Shown here in pieces: positions 16,307 through 25,270 of a stretch of 35,464 bases of DNA (positions are counted from its first letter, which is position 1; every line of letters starts with the position of its first letter). Under the pieces are notes generated by a model, which had not been told where the DNA came from, made no database searches, and was given only the letters and a program-made list of their open reading frames with translations. The stretch comes from a bacterium (lineage in GTDB: Bacteria; Zixibacteria; MSB-5A5; WJJR01), in the NCBI GenBank assembly GCA_021813505.1, contig JAKAKI010000087.1, positions 1 to 35,464 on the forward strand. Direction: 5' to 3'. The position numbers were made by a program, and so were the translations under genes.

Positions 16307-18469
16307 TCAAAGACTTACGCTTAAGGACAGTGATGCCGTCCAATTCCGTGGAAGGCCCGGTTCGAGGTAGATCGGTGCCTTGCTGAGTACACCTCGATCA
16401 GGATTGACGAAGGCGGACGCGACGTAGCGTCGATCGAAGACATTATTCAAGGTCGCAAAGGCAGATAGCGTAATTCGCGCCGAATGGATATTGATGCGCT
16501 GGAGACCGGCCGAGAGATTCACGATCGAGTATTGCGGAACCGCGACAGTGTTGGCATCGTCGGCATAGTACCCACTGACCCCTTGAATGACGCATTCTCC
16601 AAAGACAGGCCGAATCGGTTTCGGCGAGACGATAAGACCGACGCGATAGAACGTGGCGGGTACTCCCGCTACCCGGTTATCGGCATAGTCGGCGACGGAA
16701 CCGGGGCGGCCGTAATGCGCAGAATCGACCACGTACTCGATGTATCGATTCTGCGATTGGGTGACGGCGACTTGAAGTTTGAAGTCCGACTTGATCTCGG
16801 CAGCCAGGGATGCTTCGAGTCCAATCCTCCGTGTCCTGCCGGCCGTAAAGTAGAATCGTCCGCCCCCGTACGGGATGATGTCATCGCGCACAGCGATCCA
16901 ATAGAGCGCCGCGTCGTATGAGAGTTTTGTGAACAGCGATCCATCGGCAAGCTCGGCGACCTGCTTTGTGCCCAGCTCGAACGTGACCGACCGGATTGGA
17001 TCCAGTAGGGGATTCAGCCCCGTGAGGGTGTCCAGCCCGGCTGTGCTGGGAGGATCGGTCTCATTGCCAGCCGGCACTTCCACGCCCCCACCGAGGCTGG
17101 CATACACGCTATGGTTGCAGCCAAGCAGGTATGAGAAGGAGATTCTGGGAGTCAAATGCCGGAACGACCGTGTGGCATTGAGCACTGGATCGAGATGATC
17201 CTCATAGAAGTACGTGATGTCGTCGAAGCGCAATCCGAGTGTGGTCAGGAATCGATCATCCAACGTCAGTTGGTTCTCGACGAAGACACCCAGATTTCGC
17301 GCACCCTCGCGCTGGTCACTCCGGATCGTCTCGCCACGCTGGCCATTCTTGAGATTGTAAAAGAGAATGGCACCATCCTGGTACGCCGCATCGCCACCGA
17401 CGATGGTCGTAGCGCCAAACCGCGGACTGAACGCATTCACGCGCTGGTAGATGGCGCTTCCGCCTACGTGATAGCGCGTGAAGTCGCGGAACGTGTTGCG
17501 CTCTGAACGCTGAAGGTACTTGGGAATGACAAAGGCGGTCATGTACAGCTTCTGGTGCTCGTCAAGAACGTGATCCAACCTCACCCCGAGCCGGCCCAAT
17601 CGGTTGTCTCGGCGTTCGTCGCGTTGCACATAGGTTGGCCGGTAATCCGCCGTATCATCCTGGGCCTGCCGTGGATTGGAATCGAATTGCGCCGCAGTCA
17701 GGGGACCCGGGATGAGAAACAGGTTGCTGGTCGCCGCCAGATACACGGCCAAAGCTGATTGTGTGCCGATGGCCGACTTGAGACTCGCCTGGAACAGCCC
17801 GCGAGTACTGCGGGAATGATCACGCCAACCGTCACAGTTGGTGTTGCTGAATGACATCGTCAGTCTGCCTGGACCGAAACGGCTGCAAAGAGTGAGCAGA
17901 TCTCTTCGATATCCGAAACTTCCGAACGTTGTTTGGGCAGACAGGGCGGGAGTGTCGAAGCCGGGGCTCGAACTAATATTCACCACTCCGCCTGCGGCGT
18001 TTCCCCAGAGGGATGAGGCATTGGATCGGATAACGTCGATTTCGGAGGCCGATGAGAAATCGACCAGATCAAGCGATGTCCTTCCATCCGGCTCCGTCAG
18101 CGGGAATCCGTCAAGCAGTATGCGGATTCCACGCGACGTTCCGGCGTTCGATCTCTCACCGGCTCCGCGGGCTCCGAATCCACGAATTGAGATGCGCACA
18201 TCCTGGTTTCCGTATCGGGATTGCGCCAGAACGCCAGGCACAGCCCCGAGGACCTCATCGATCCCATACCCCTTGGACCGACTGAGCGCGGCGCTATCAA
18301 CCACACCCACGGCGAGCGGGATACGGGCCAGGGCCTCCGGCATGCGGGGACCAAAAACCACGATTGGCGGGAGCTGGTATATCGCCGTGTCTTGCTGGCC
18401 GAAAGCGAGACTGTTGCTCAGGACAGCGGCGGCGAATAGAAGGGAATGGACTAGATGACGGCGACGCAT
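16307..18469 (-). CDS. TonB-dependent outer-membrane receptor
   Basis: This 720-aa protein has a signal peptide (MRRRHLVHSLLFAAAVLSNS, cleavage near AFGQ), a short TonB-box-like stretch (AIYQLPPIVVFG), a plug domain with RISIRGFGARG, RGIRILLDGFPLTEPDGR and SLWGNAAGGVVNI, and a C-terminal beta-barrel ending in the aromatic-poor strand WTASLSLSVSL. It transports an unknown ligand (siderophore, cobalamin, carbohydrate or similar) across the outer membrane using TonB energy. I chose ATG 18469, which has GAGG 5-6 nt upstream. A TTG at 18499 would extend the signal peptide by ten residues. No TonB, ExbBD, SusD-like or ABC uptake partner lies beside it, so the substrate cannot be inferred from neighbours. 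The final strand lacks the usual terminal phenylalanine. Confidence 0.9.
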   Translation of the reverse strand: MRRRHLVHSLLFAAAVLSNSLAFGQQDTAIYQLPPIVVFGPRMPEALARIPLAVGVVDSAALSRSKGYGIDEVLGAVPGVLAQSRYGNQDVRISIRGFGARGAGERSNAGTSRGIRILLDGFPLTEPDGRTSLDLVDFSSASEIDVIRSNASSLWGNAAGGVVNISSSPGFDTPALSAQTTFGSFGYRRDLLTLCSRFGPGRLTMSFSNTNCDGWRDHSRSTRGLFQASLKSAIGTQSALAVYLAATSNLFLIPGPLTAAQFDSNPRQAQDDTADYRPTYVQRDERRDNRLGRLGVRLDHVLDEHQKLYMTAFVIPKYLQRSERNTFRDFTRYHVGGSAIYQRVNAFSPRFGATTIVGGDAAYQDGAILFYNLKNGQRGETIRSDQREGARNLGVFVENQLTLDDRFLTTLGLRFDDITYFYEDHLDPVLNATRSFRHLTPRISFSYLLGCNHSVYASLGGGVEVPAGNETDPPSTAGLDTLTGLNPLLDPIRSVTFELGTKQVAELADGSLFTKLSYDAALYWIAVRDDIIPYGGGRFYFTAGRTRRIGLEASLAAEIKSDFKLQVAVTQSQNRYIEYVVDSAHYGRPGSVADYADNRVAGVPATFYRVGLIVSPKPIRPVFGECVIQGVSGYYADDANTVAVPQYSIVNLSAGLQRINIHSARITLSAFATLNNVFDRRYVASAFVNPDRGVLSKAPIYLEPGLPRNWTASLSLSVSL

Positions 18470-18668
18470 GGAATACCTCGAAGGCCGAGTATCGGTCAAG
18501 TTTGCACCACTGAACTAAACTTCCCGGTGAACGGTTGTCAACGCCGGCGGTGATGTCACTTGTGGCGTTGAGCGATGAGGAGTTGTTATCATCCAGAGTC
18601 GCGTGTCTTAGTTTGAAGTCTTGCTGTGGACGCAGTGGGAAACGAAAGAAAGGAAGGTGCAGGAGACT

Positions 18669-19532
18669 ATGGACTCAAAGACGGACGGAATGATCGCCAG
18701 GCGCCACGAGACGCCGATCAGACGCTTACTGCTTGGCAATCTCATTGTCTCAGCAACCGTGTTGATCCTTGCGCAACCGGTGGCCGCCCAGTCAAGCCAC
18801 GCCGTGCTGGATTGGGCGGCGCCTTACCGGTGGGTGCATGTCGACCATATCGCACCGGAGAGAACAGCCGTCTTCGAATCGGCGCGCCACGGCTGGCTCG
18901 CCGCATTGAAACAGGGGGACAGCCTGCTTGCCGACGGGCGGCCGCTCTTCTGGGAGCTGCGAGGAACGGACCACAGTACATTCTACACCTTCTTTCCGTT
19001 CGCCCGATTTGGAGAGCTTGATGCGCGCCGCGAGGCGGTCCTTTCGACGCAGCGGATTGTCGGGAAGGAATCACTCGACCGCTACGATACCGCCGATTCG
19101 GTGCTCATTCCACCCCACTATTCCCAAATCTGGCGGCGCTCTCCTGATTTCGACTATGTGCCTGCGGGCCGCGACTCGCTCACCGAGAAGACCGCTTTCG
19201 GTGGCTGGATCGAGTTTCAAACGCCGGATTTCTATCACGGCGACGAAAGTGATTCGCTCTGGAAGGAGATTGCCGGCGCGCTGGCCGCGGAGCATTATCC
19301 GCTAACCTGCCGTTCGTTTTGGAACATGTATGGAAGCGGTGAAGTGATCAGGATGTGGCTCGCCCCGGACAGCGCCACATTGGCGTCGGCTCCCTCCGTG
19401 AAGGACGTCGTGGCGCATCACTTTGGCGCGGATCGCATGCGCAATATCTTTGACCGCCTTGACAAGGTTCTGCCGACCACCGTTTCTCAGGTCAGCCGGC
19501 GGCGCTTGGACATGTCAAACCTCGGACGATAG
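18669..19532 (+). CDS. Exported protein of unknown function
   Basis: This 287-aa protein has an N-terminal signal sequence (RRLLLGNLIVSATVLILAQP, cleavage near VAAQ). The mature part (residues about 44-287) is rich in aromatic residues and acidic/basic pairs (FWELRGTDHSTFYTFFPF, WIEFQTPDFYHGDESDSLW) and has no motif I recognise. ATG 18669 is preceded by AGGAG with only three bases of spacing. A TTG at 18621 is open but adds an unlikely 16 residues before the signal peptide. It is divergent from the TonB receptor across 199 bases and 64 bases ahead of the SnoaL-like gene, with which it may be cotranscribed. Confidence 0.7.
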   Translation: MDSKTDGMIARRHETPIRRLLLGNLIVSATVLILAQPVAAQSSHAVLDWAAPYRWVHVDHIAPERTAVFESARHGWLAALKQGDSLLADGRPLFWELRGTDHSTFYTFFPFARFGELDARREAVLSTQRIVGKESLDRYDTADSVLIPPHYSQIWRRSPDFDYVPAGRDSLTEKTAFGGWIEFQTPDFYHGDESDSLWKEIAGALAAEHYPLTCRSFWNMYGSGEVIRMWLAPDSATLASAPSVKDVVAHHFGADRMRNIFDRLDKVLPTTVSQVSRRRLDMSNLGR

Positions 19533-19596
19533 ATGCGTTCGCGCCGGGCGCCCGGAGCAGGGGCAATGATGGATTCGAGATGAAAGGTGGTGGCCA

Positions 19597-19968
19597 GTGT
19601 CAAAGAAGGATCTCGCAGTTTCGTTTTTGAAGATGGCGGGCCTGGGGGACGTCAGGGCCGCCTTCGATAAGTTTACGGCAGCCAACTTCATTCATCACAA
19701 CCAGTACTTCAAAGGTGATCGGGAGTCACTGATGCTGGCGATGGAGGAGGCGTCCAGGACATCACCCAATGGCGCCGTCGATATCAAGTACGTATACGAA
19801 GACGGAAACACCGTGATCACTCATTCCCACGTGACCCGGAAGGACCCGGCAGCCCAGGGATTTGCCGTCGTGCACATATTCCGGTTCGAGAATGACCGAG
19901 TGGTTGAACTCTGGGATTTGGGTCAACTGATCGAGAAGGATTCGCCGAATGAGAATGGGCTGTTTTGA
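19597..19968 (+). CDS. SnoaL-like / NTF2-fold small protein
   Basis: This 123-aa protein has the pattern of the predicted SnoaL-like family: an N-terminal helix with VSFLKMAGLGDVRAAFDKF, the pocket motif FIHHNQYFKGDRESL, and the closing strands VVHIFRFENDRVVELWDLGQ. Members are cone-shaped alpha+beta barrels that bind or transform small hydrophobic molecules. Specific activities vary and cannot be told from this sequence. It is cytoplasmic, with no signal peptide. The start is GTG 19597, preceded by AAGGTGG about 6 nt upstream. The gene follows the exported protein by 64 bases and may form an operon with it. Confidence 0.8.
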   Translation: MSKKDLAVSFLKMAGLGDVRAAFDKFTAANFIHHNQYFKGDRESLMLAMEEASRTSPNGAVDIKYVYEDGNTVITHSHVTRKDPAAQGFAVVHIFRFENDRVVELWDLGQLIEKDSPNENGLF

Positions 19969-20356
19969 AGACATCCTTACTTCACAAGGCGGTCTGGGCT
20001 GAAGCGAAGCAGATAATCGGCCGGAGTTCACGCTCGTCTCTAAGTTCGCAAGACGAAGATTCCCGATTGGGTTCGTGTAACGCTGCACCACAAGGGCTTG
20101 CGCTGGCGTCAGAATTGGGCCTGGTATTTGTCGTCAACAAATTCCCTAACAGATGCATCGGAGAGACTAGTTTACTGTTTCATTTAGATTAGCGATCTAG
20201 TAGTATCTGGTATCCGCGGGGTACGCCATTATTGCACGGACCTCTCGAGCCGCAGACGCTGGTTGAGGGCACTGGTCTTACCCCTACATAGCGTTCGGCA
20301 TTGGTCAAGTAGGGGATCACACCACCGCAGAGTTGGTGAACACCAGGGAGAACGAT
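19969..20356. other. Intergenic region upstream of the repeat lipoprotein
   Basis: There are 388 bases with no convincing gene on either strand. The stretch around 20160-20200 is AT-rich (tttactgtttcatttagatt) and could hold a promoter for the following lipoprotein gene, but I see no clear pair of promoter boxes. No RNA gene is recognisable. Confidence 0.5.
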
Positions 20357-22099
20357 TTGACCAAATTTTTGTGCCGCCTTGCGACCGCCATTTGGTTGGC
20401 CGCGATTTTGTCGGCCGTAAGCGGATGTAGCAAAAAGGGGCCGACGGATCCAACAGCATCCCGGGGTTGGGAATTGCAGTCCTTCGGAGGAGACCTCGGG
20501 GCTGTGTGGGGCAGTTCGGCGGATGATGTCTTCGTGGTCGGACACCGCGGCACGATTCTGCATTACAACGGGACATCGTGGGAGGCCATGGAAAGTGGCG
20601 TAGAACGGTATCTCAATACCATCTGGGGCAGTTCAAGTAGCGAGGTGTTTGCATTGGGATTTGATGGGAAGATGCTGCGCTATGACGGCACATCATGGAG
20701 CGTCTTCGGAAGTGGATTTGGCGGCGAACTCGGGGGCATCTGGGGGACTTCAGCGACGAATCTCTACGTGGTCGGACTCAGCAGAATCAACCACTACGAT
20801 GGCACCAACTGGACCTCCGTCAGCGGCGCCTTCGGCCATCTCAACAGTGCTTGGGGCAGCTCTGGTTCTGATGTTTTCGCGGTCGGGCTCGCCGGTGTGA
20901 TTTGGCACTTTGATGGAACGGCATGGACTTCAATGGTCAGCGGAACCACGGCTCATCTATTCAGTGTCTGGGGCAGTTCAAGCAGCGACGTCTTCGCGGT
21001 TGGGGGATATTATGACAGTGTGGGAGTCATTCTGCACTACAACGGGACAGAGTGGAGCACGATGACCGCCGGTGCCGGTGTCAATCTTAACAGCATTTGG
21101 GGAAGCTCGAGCCGTGACGTGTTTGCCGTGGGCAAAGAGGGTCTCATTGTTCACTATGACGGCACGGCATGGAAAGCGATGAGTTCAGGTAGCTCCTACA
21201 ATCTCTATGGTGTCTGGGGTAGCTCAGGCCATGACGTCTACGCAGTCGGCAATAATGGGACCATTCTGCATTACAATGGAACGACTTGGAGTACTGTGAA
21301 AAGCGGATTCGATGTATCTCTCCGCAGTGTCTGGGGAGCTTCAGAGAATAGCGTGGTAGCCGTTGGGAGCTACGGCATGCTGTATTACAACGGGACGAAT
21401 TGGCGCGATTTGACGGGAGCTTCCTATCGTTCGATGAGCGGCGTCTGGGGCCAGTTGCTGTGGGATTTGTCGATATTCGCGGTGGGGGATGTGATTCTGC
21501 ACTTCGATGGTAACGCCTGGAGCACCACGTCGATTTCTGATCACACCTACTTACACGATGTCTGGGGCAGCTCGTTGAGCGATGTCTTTGCCGTGGGAGA
21601 TACCGGGACAATACTGCATTACGATGGAGGTAGATGGAGTGCGATGTCGAGCAGTTCCACCGCCGAGCTTTACGGGACTTGGGGAAGTTCGGAGGACGAT
21701 GTCTTCGCAGTGGGAGCAGGCGGCACCATTCTCCACTTTGATGGAATATCTTGGAGTGCCATGGCCGGTGGTTCAAATGCGAATCTTCGGGATGTTTGGG
21801 GCAACGACGGCAGTAATGTCTTCGCCGTAGGCGAGAATGGCACAATACTGCATTACAATGGGATATTCTGGGGAGAGATGGCGAGCGGCTCGAATGCCGA
21901 ACTGCATGCCGTCTGGGGGAGTGCCGCAGACGATGTCTTTGCTGCCGGAGGGAACGGAATCATCTTGCGTTACCAAGGGACCAATTGGAGTCCCATGGCG
22001 AGCAGTACCCACGTCGACCTCTATGGCCTTTGGGGTACCGCGACCGGTGAGGTCCTTGCGGTTGGCGACTACGGAACCGTTCTCCGATATGGCCACTGA
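20357..22099 (+). CDS. Lipoprotein of 14 beta-propeller-type repeats
   Basis: This 580-aa protein has a lipoprotein signal (LAAILSAVSGC, lipobox AVSGC) followed by 14 tandem repeats of about 38-44 residues. The consensus is L..VWGSS..DVFAVG..GTILHY.GT.W..M.SG. The last repeat is incomplete and ends LRYGH. Fourteen repeats would suit two seven-bladed propellers or one large ring. Such surface propellers usually bind proteins or carbohydrates, and no catalytic motif is visible. I chose TTG 20357, which has GGGAG 6 nt upstream and gives a compact signal peptide. GTG 20333 is an alternative with a poor ribosome-binding site. It is convergent with the RND operon. Confidence 0.85.
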   Translation: MTKFLCRLATAIWLAAILSAVSGCSKKGPTDPTASRGWELQSFGGDLGAVWGSSADDVFVVGHRGTILHYNGTSWEAMESGVERYLNTIWGSSSSEVFALGFDGKMLRYDGTSWSVFGSGFGGELGGIWGTSATNLYVVGLSRINHYDGTNWTSVSGAFGHLNSAWGSSGSDVFAVGLAGVIWHFDGTAWTSMVSGTTAHLFSVWGSSSSDVFAVGGYYDSVGVILHYNGTEWSTMTAGAGVNLNSIWGSSSRDVFAVGKEGLIVHYDGTAWKAMSSGSSYNLYGVWGSSGHDVYAVGNNGTILHYNGTTWSTVKSGFDVSLRSVWGASENSVVAVGSYGMLYYNGTNWRDLTGASYRSMSGVWGQLLWDLSIFAVGDVILHFDGNAWSTTSISDHTYLHDVWGSSLSDVFAVGDTGTILHYDGGRWSAMSSSSTAELYGTWGSSEDDVFAVGAGGTILHFDGISWSAMAGGSNANLRDVWGNDGSNVFAVGENGTILHYNGIFWGEMASGSNAELHAVWGSAADDVFAAGGNGIILRYQGTNWSPMASSTHVDLYGLWGTATGEVLAVGDYGTVLRYGH

Positions 22100-22104
22100 A
22101 GGCC

Positions 22105-22149
22105 ATTCGAATGATGCACTGGCGTCGAGACGGCTCGACGGCTTCGAAT
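22105..22149. terminator. Possible two-way terminator between convergent genes
   Basis: An inner perfect stem CGTCGAG/CTCGACG with loop ACGG (22123-22140) is enclosed by ATTCGAA/TTCGAAT (22105-22111 with 22143-22149). It sits just after the stop of the repeat lipoprotein and before the stop of the RND pump on the other strand. The T tract is weak (tcgtttctcg), so an intrinsic terminator is plausible but not certain. Confidence 0.4.
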
Positions 22150-22180
22150 TCGTTTCTCGATAATCGCGACCTCCCGGGCA

Positions 22181-25100
22181 TTACGCGACACTCGTGCCGA
22201 GTGCCTCCTTCAATTCGCGCTCCGGTTCCGCGACCTCCGATGATGGGGCAAGGACACGCTGGCGGGCGACGAGAACATAGATCGACGGCACAACGAAGAG
22301 CGTGAAGGTTGTGCCGATGATCATTCCGGTCACCAGCATGATGCCGATGCTGTTGCGGGCACCGGCGCCGGGGCCGTTGGCGAAGATCAAAGGCAGGTGC
22401 CCGAAGACCGTCGCGGCGGTGGTCATGAGAATCGGCCGCAGACGGGTTCCGGCCGCCTCAATAACGGCGTCCAATTTCGACGCTCCGGAATCGCGCAGCT
22501 TGTTGGCGAATTCAACAATGAGAATGCCGTTCTTTGCAACCAGTCCGACGAGGGTGATCAGCCCAACCTGGCTGTAGATATTCAGCGTCGTGAATCCCAT
22601 AAACGAGAAGAAGAGCGAGCCGCAAATGGCGAGCGGAACAGAGCCGGCCAGAATGACGATGGGATCACGGAAACTTTCGAATTGCGCCGCGAGCACCAGG
22701 AAGATCAGAATCGCCGACAGCAGGAACACGCCAAGGAACTTGCCTCCTTCGGTCCGGAGCTGCCGTGACTCGCCGGCGTAATCGATCGTAAATCCCTGCG
22801 GCAGAATCCTCGCCGCCTCACCTTCAAGAAACTTCAGCGCATCATCGAGCGAAACGCCGGGGGGAACGACCCCCTGGATCCGGACAGCGTTTAACTGCTG
22901 GAAGCGCTTGAGTTCGCGAGGTTCCGTCGTCGTGTGCAGAGTGGCAAAGGTGGAAAGCGGCACGAGGCTGCCGTTGGTCCCGGTGACGTAGATGTCCTTC
23001 AATTGGTCCGGAGTAAGGCGCTCACTGCGTTTGATCTGGGGGATCACTTTGTAACTGCGGCCCTGAATGCTGAAGCGGTTGACATAGTTCCCACCCAGCA
23101 AAGTCGATAGGTCCTCGCCCGCCTGGCTCATCAGCACGCCCGACGATCGGACCTTGTCCCGGTTGAACATGACTTTCGTTTGCGGTTGATCGAATTTCAG
23201 ATCGGCGTCGGCATACATGAACTTGCCGCTCGCATACGCCGCGCCGACCAACTGGTTGGCGAAGGTGATGAGTTGCTCCGGTTCGGCGGTGGAGGCAATC
23301 ACAAAGTCGACCGGAAAATCTCCGCCGCCGGGTAGGGCGGGTGGAACGAGCGAGATGACCCGGACGCCCGGGATCTTCGCGAGTGCCGCCGCCGCCTCCA
23401 TCTGCAATTCCGGCGTGCTCCGCTTTCGTTCGGACCAGGGCTTGGTCACCATGCCGCCAAATCCGCCGGTCGGGAACATCAATTGGAAAGTGTTCTTGTA
23501 CTCGGGGAAGGATGAATAGACGTCCTGAACAGCCGCAGCGTAGAGTTTGGTCTGATCCAGGGTCGAGTTTGCGGCGGCCTGCACGATTCCAAATACGACG
23601 CTCTGGTCTTCGGTCGGTGCCAATTCACGTTGCGAGAACATGTAGAATGGGAAGATCAGAAGCATCACGATTCCCCACAGCACGTAGATCACCGGCCGGT
23701 ACTTCAGCGTTCCGGCGAGCAATCGTTTATAGGTATCGCGGACGACGTCGAAGTGCCGGTTGATCATTCCGGTAAAACCGCGCTGCTCATCCCCGGCGCG
23801 GAGGAGTTTCGATCCCATCATCGGGGAAAGGGTCAGGGCGACGACACCCGACACGATGACCGCACCGGCGAGCGTGAAGGCGAATTCCCGGAACAGCGAA
23901 CCGGTCAATCCGCCCTGGATCGCGACCGGCGTGTACACGGCCGCCAATGTAATTGTCATGGCAATGATGGGACCGATCAACTCGCGGGCAGCATCCAGGG
24001 CGGCCTTGAGCGGACGAGAGCCGTTGCGCAAATGCCGCTCGATATTCTCGACCATCACAATCGCATCATCCACCACCAGTCCGACCGAGAGCACAATCGC
24101 CAGCAGGGTCAGCAGGTTGATGGTGAAACCCGCGAGCAGCATCAGGAAGACCGCACCGACGAGCGAAATTGGAATTGCCACGAGTGGAATAAGAACCGCG
24201 CGGAATGAGCCCAGAAAGAGGAAGATGACCACGATGACGATGAGCAAGGTCTCCATGAGCGTCTTGAGCACCTCGTCGATCGCGCTTTCGATGTACTCCG
24301 TGGAATCGTAGGGAATGCCGACCTTCATGCCGACCGGCAGTTCCGCCTGCAGCCTGGGAATCGCCTCCCGGACGACACGGATCACGTCCAGCGTGTTGGC
24401 GCCGGGAAGCGCCCAGATGCCCATGAAAATCGCGCCCTGACCGTCGAAGCGAACGTCCTGCTCGTAGTTCTCGGCGCCGAGCACGACATCGGCAATGTCG
24501 CCGAGGCGGACGACAACGCCTTTCTCCTCCTTGACGACCAGCCGGCGGAATTCACCCGGAGTCTGGAGATCGGTATTCGCCACAAGATTGACGGAGACCA
24601 GCGATCCCTTGGTCCGGCCCAGGGTGGAGAGGTAGTTATTCTGCGCCAGCGCCTGGCGGACCTGGGAAGCCGTGATGCCCATGGCCGCCATTTTTCCAGG
24701 GTCCAGCCAAATGCGCATGGCGAAGCGCCGCCCGCCGAGGATCTCGGCGCGCTGGACTCCGGCTATCGAACTTAGCTTGGGCTGGATGACACGGGTCAGG
24801 TAGTCGGTAATCTGGTTTTGATCGAGGTTATCGGCCGCAAAGCCGATGTACATCGCGGCAAACTGATTGTCGGCGGTCTCCATTTCGATGACCGGCGCTT
24901 CCGCTTCGGGCGGCAGTTCATTTCGGACCTGGGCGACCTTCGCCTGAATCTGGGTCAAGGCCGCGTTGGTCTCGTAGTTCAATTTGAGGTGGACCGTGAT
25001 CGTGCTGACATCCTGGGCGCTCGACGATTCGAGGAAGTCGATGCCGTCGGCACTCGCGATGACTCGCTCCAATGGCGTCGTGATAAATCCGCGCACCAGA

Positions 25101-25270
25101 TCGGCGTTGGCGCCGATGTAGGCTGTGGTCACTTTGATAACGGCAATGTCGCTGCGCGGGTACTGGCGAACGCTCAAAGCGCGGATGGACTGCAAGCCGG
25201 CGATGAGGATCACCAGGCTGACGACCATCGCCAGCACGGGCCGTTTGATAAAGAGGTCGGTAAATTTCAT
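22181..25270 (-). CDS. RND efflux transporter, inner-membrane pump (AcrB/MexB type)
   Basis: This 1029-aa protein has the classic RND/HAE1 architecture: a first helix after FTDLFIKRPVLAMVVSL, a porter domain, a helix block with GLVVDDAIVMVENIERH (the paired aspartates of the proton relay), a second porter domain and a final helix block ending near GMIIGTTFTLFVVPSIYVL. It works as a trimer in the inner membrane with the upstream adaptor and an outer-membrane channel, expelling drugs or other amphiphiles by proton antiport. The ATG at 25270 shares its A with the adaptor stop (TGATG), so I prefer it to a TTG one codon earlier. No TolC-type gene follows, so the channel must be encoded elsewhere. 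Confidence 0.95.
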   Translation of the reverse strand: MKFTDLFIKRPVLAMVVSLVILIAGLQSIRALSVRQYPRSDIAVIKVTTAYIGANADLVRGFITTPLERVIASADGIDFLESSSAQDVSTITVHLKLNYETNAALTQIQAKVAQVRNELPPEAEAPVIEMETADNQFAAMYIGFAADNLDQNQITDYLTRVIQPKLSSIAGVQRAEILGGRRFAMRIWLDPGKMAAMGITASQVRQALAQNNYLSTLGRTKGSLVSVNLVANTDLQTPGEFRRLVVKEEKGVVVRLGDIADVVLGAENYEQDVRFDGQGAIFMGIWALPGANTLDVIRVVREAIPRLQAELPVGMKVGIPYDSTEYIESAIDEVLKTLMETLLIVIVVIFLFLGSFRAVLIPLVAIPISLVGAVFLMLLAGFTINLLTLLAIVLSVGLVVDDAIVMVENIERHLRNGSRPLKAALDAARELIGPIIAMTITLAAVYTPVAIQGGLTGSLFREFAFTLAGAVIVSGVVALTLSPMMGSKLLRAGDEQRGFTGMINRHFDVVRDTYKRLLAGTLKYRPVIYVLWGIVMLLIFPFYMFSQRELAPTEDQSVVFGIVQAAANSTLDQTKLYAAAVQDVYSSFPEYKNTFQLMFPTGGFGGMVTKPWSERKRSTPELQMEAAAALAKIPGVRVISLVPPALPGGGDFPVDFVIASTAEPEQLITFANQLVGAAYASGKFMYADADLKFDQPQTKVMFNRDKVRSSGVLMSQAGEDLSTLLGGNYVNRFSIQGRSYKVIPQIKRSERLTPDQLKDIYVTGTNGSLVPLSTFATLHTTTEPRELKRFQQLNAVRIQGVVPPGVSLDDALKFLEGEAARILPQGFTIDYAGESRQLRTEGGKFLGVFLLSAILIFLVLAAQFESFRDPIVILAGSVPLAICGSLFFSFMGFTTLNIYSQVGLITLVGLVAKNGILIVEFANKLRDSGASKLDAVIEAAGTRLRPILMTTAATVFGHLPLIFANGPGAGARNSIGIMLVTGMIIGTTFTLFVVPSIYVLVARQRVLAPSSEVAEPERELKEALGTSVA

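Noticed and set aside
17156-18458. Plus-strand open frames opposite the TonB receptor
   Set aside because: They are antisense shadows of a receptor with clear plug and barrel motifs.
20470-22090. Regular repeats that could be mistaken for a CRISPR array or minisatellite
   Set aside because: The period is about 115-130 bases, the copies vary at DNA level, and they keep a protein repeat in one open frame.
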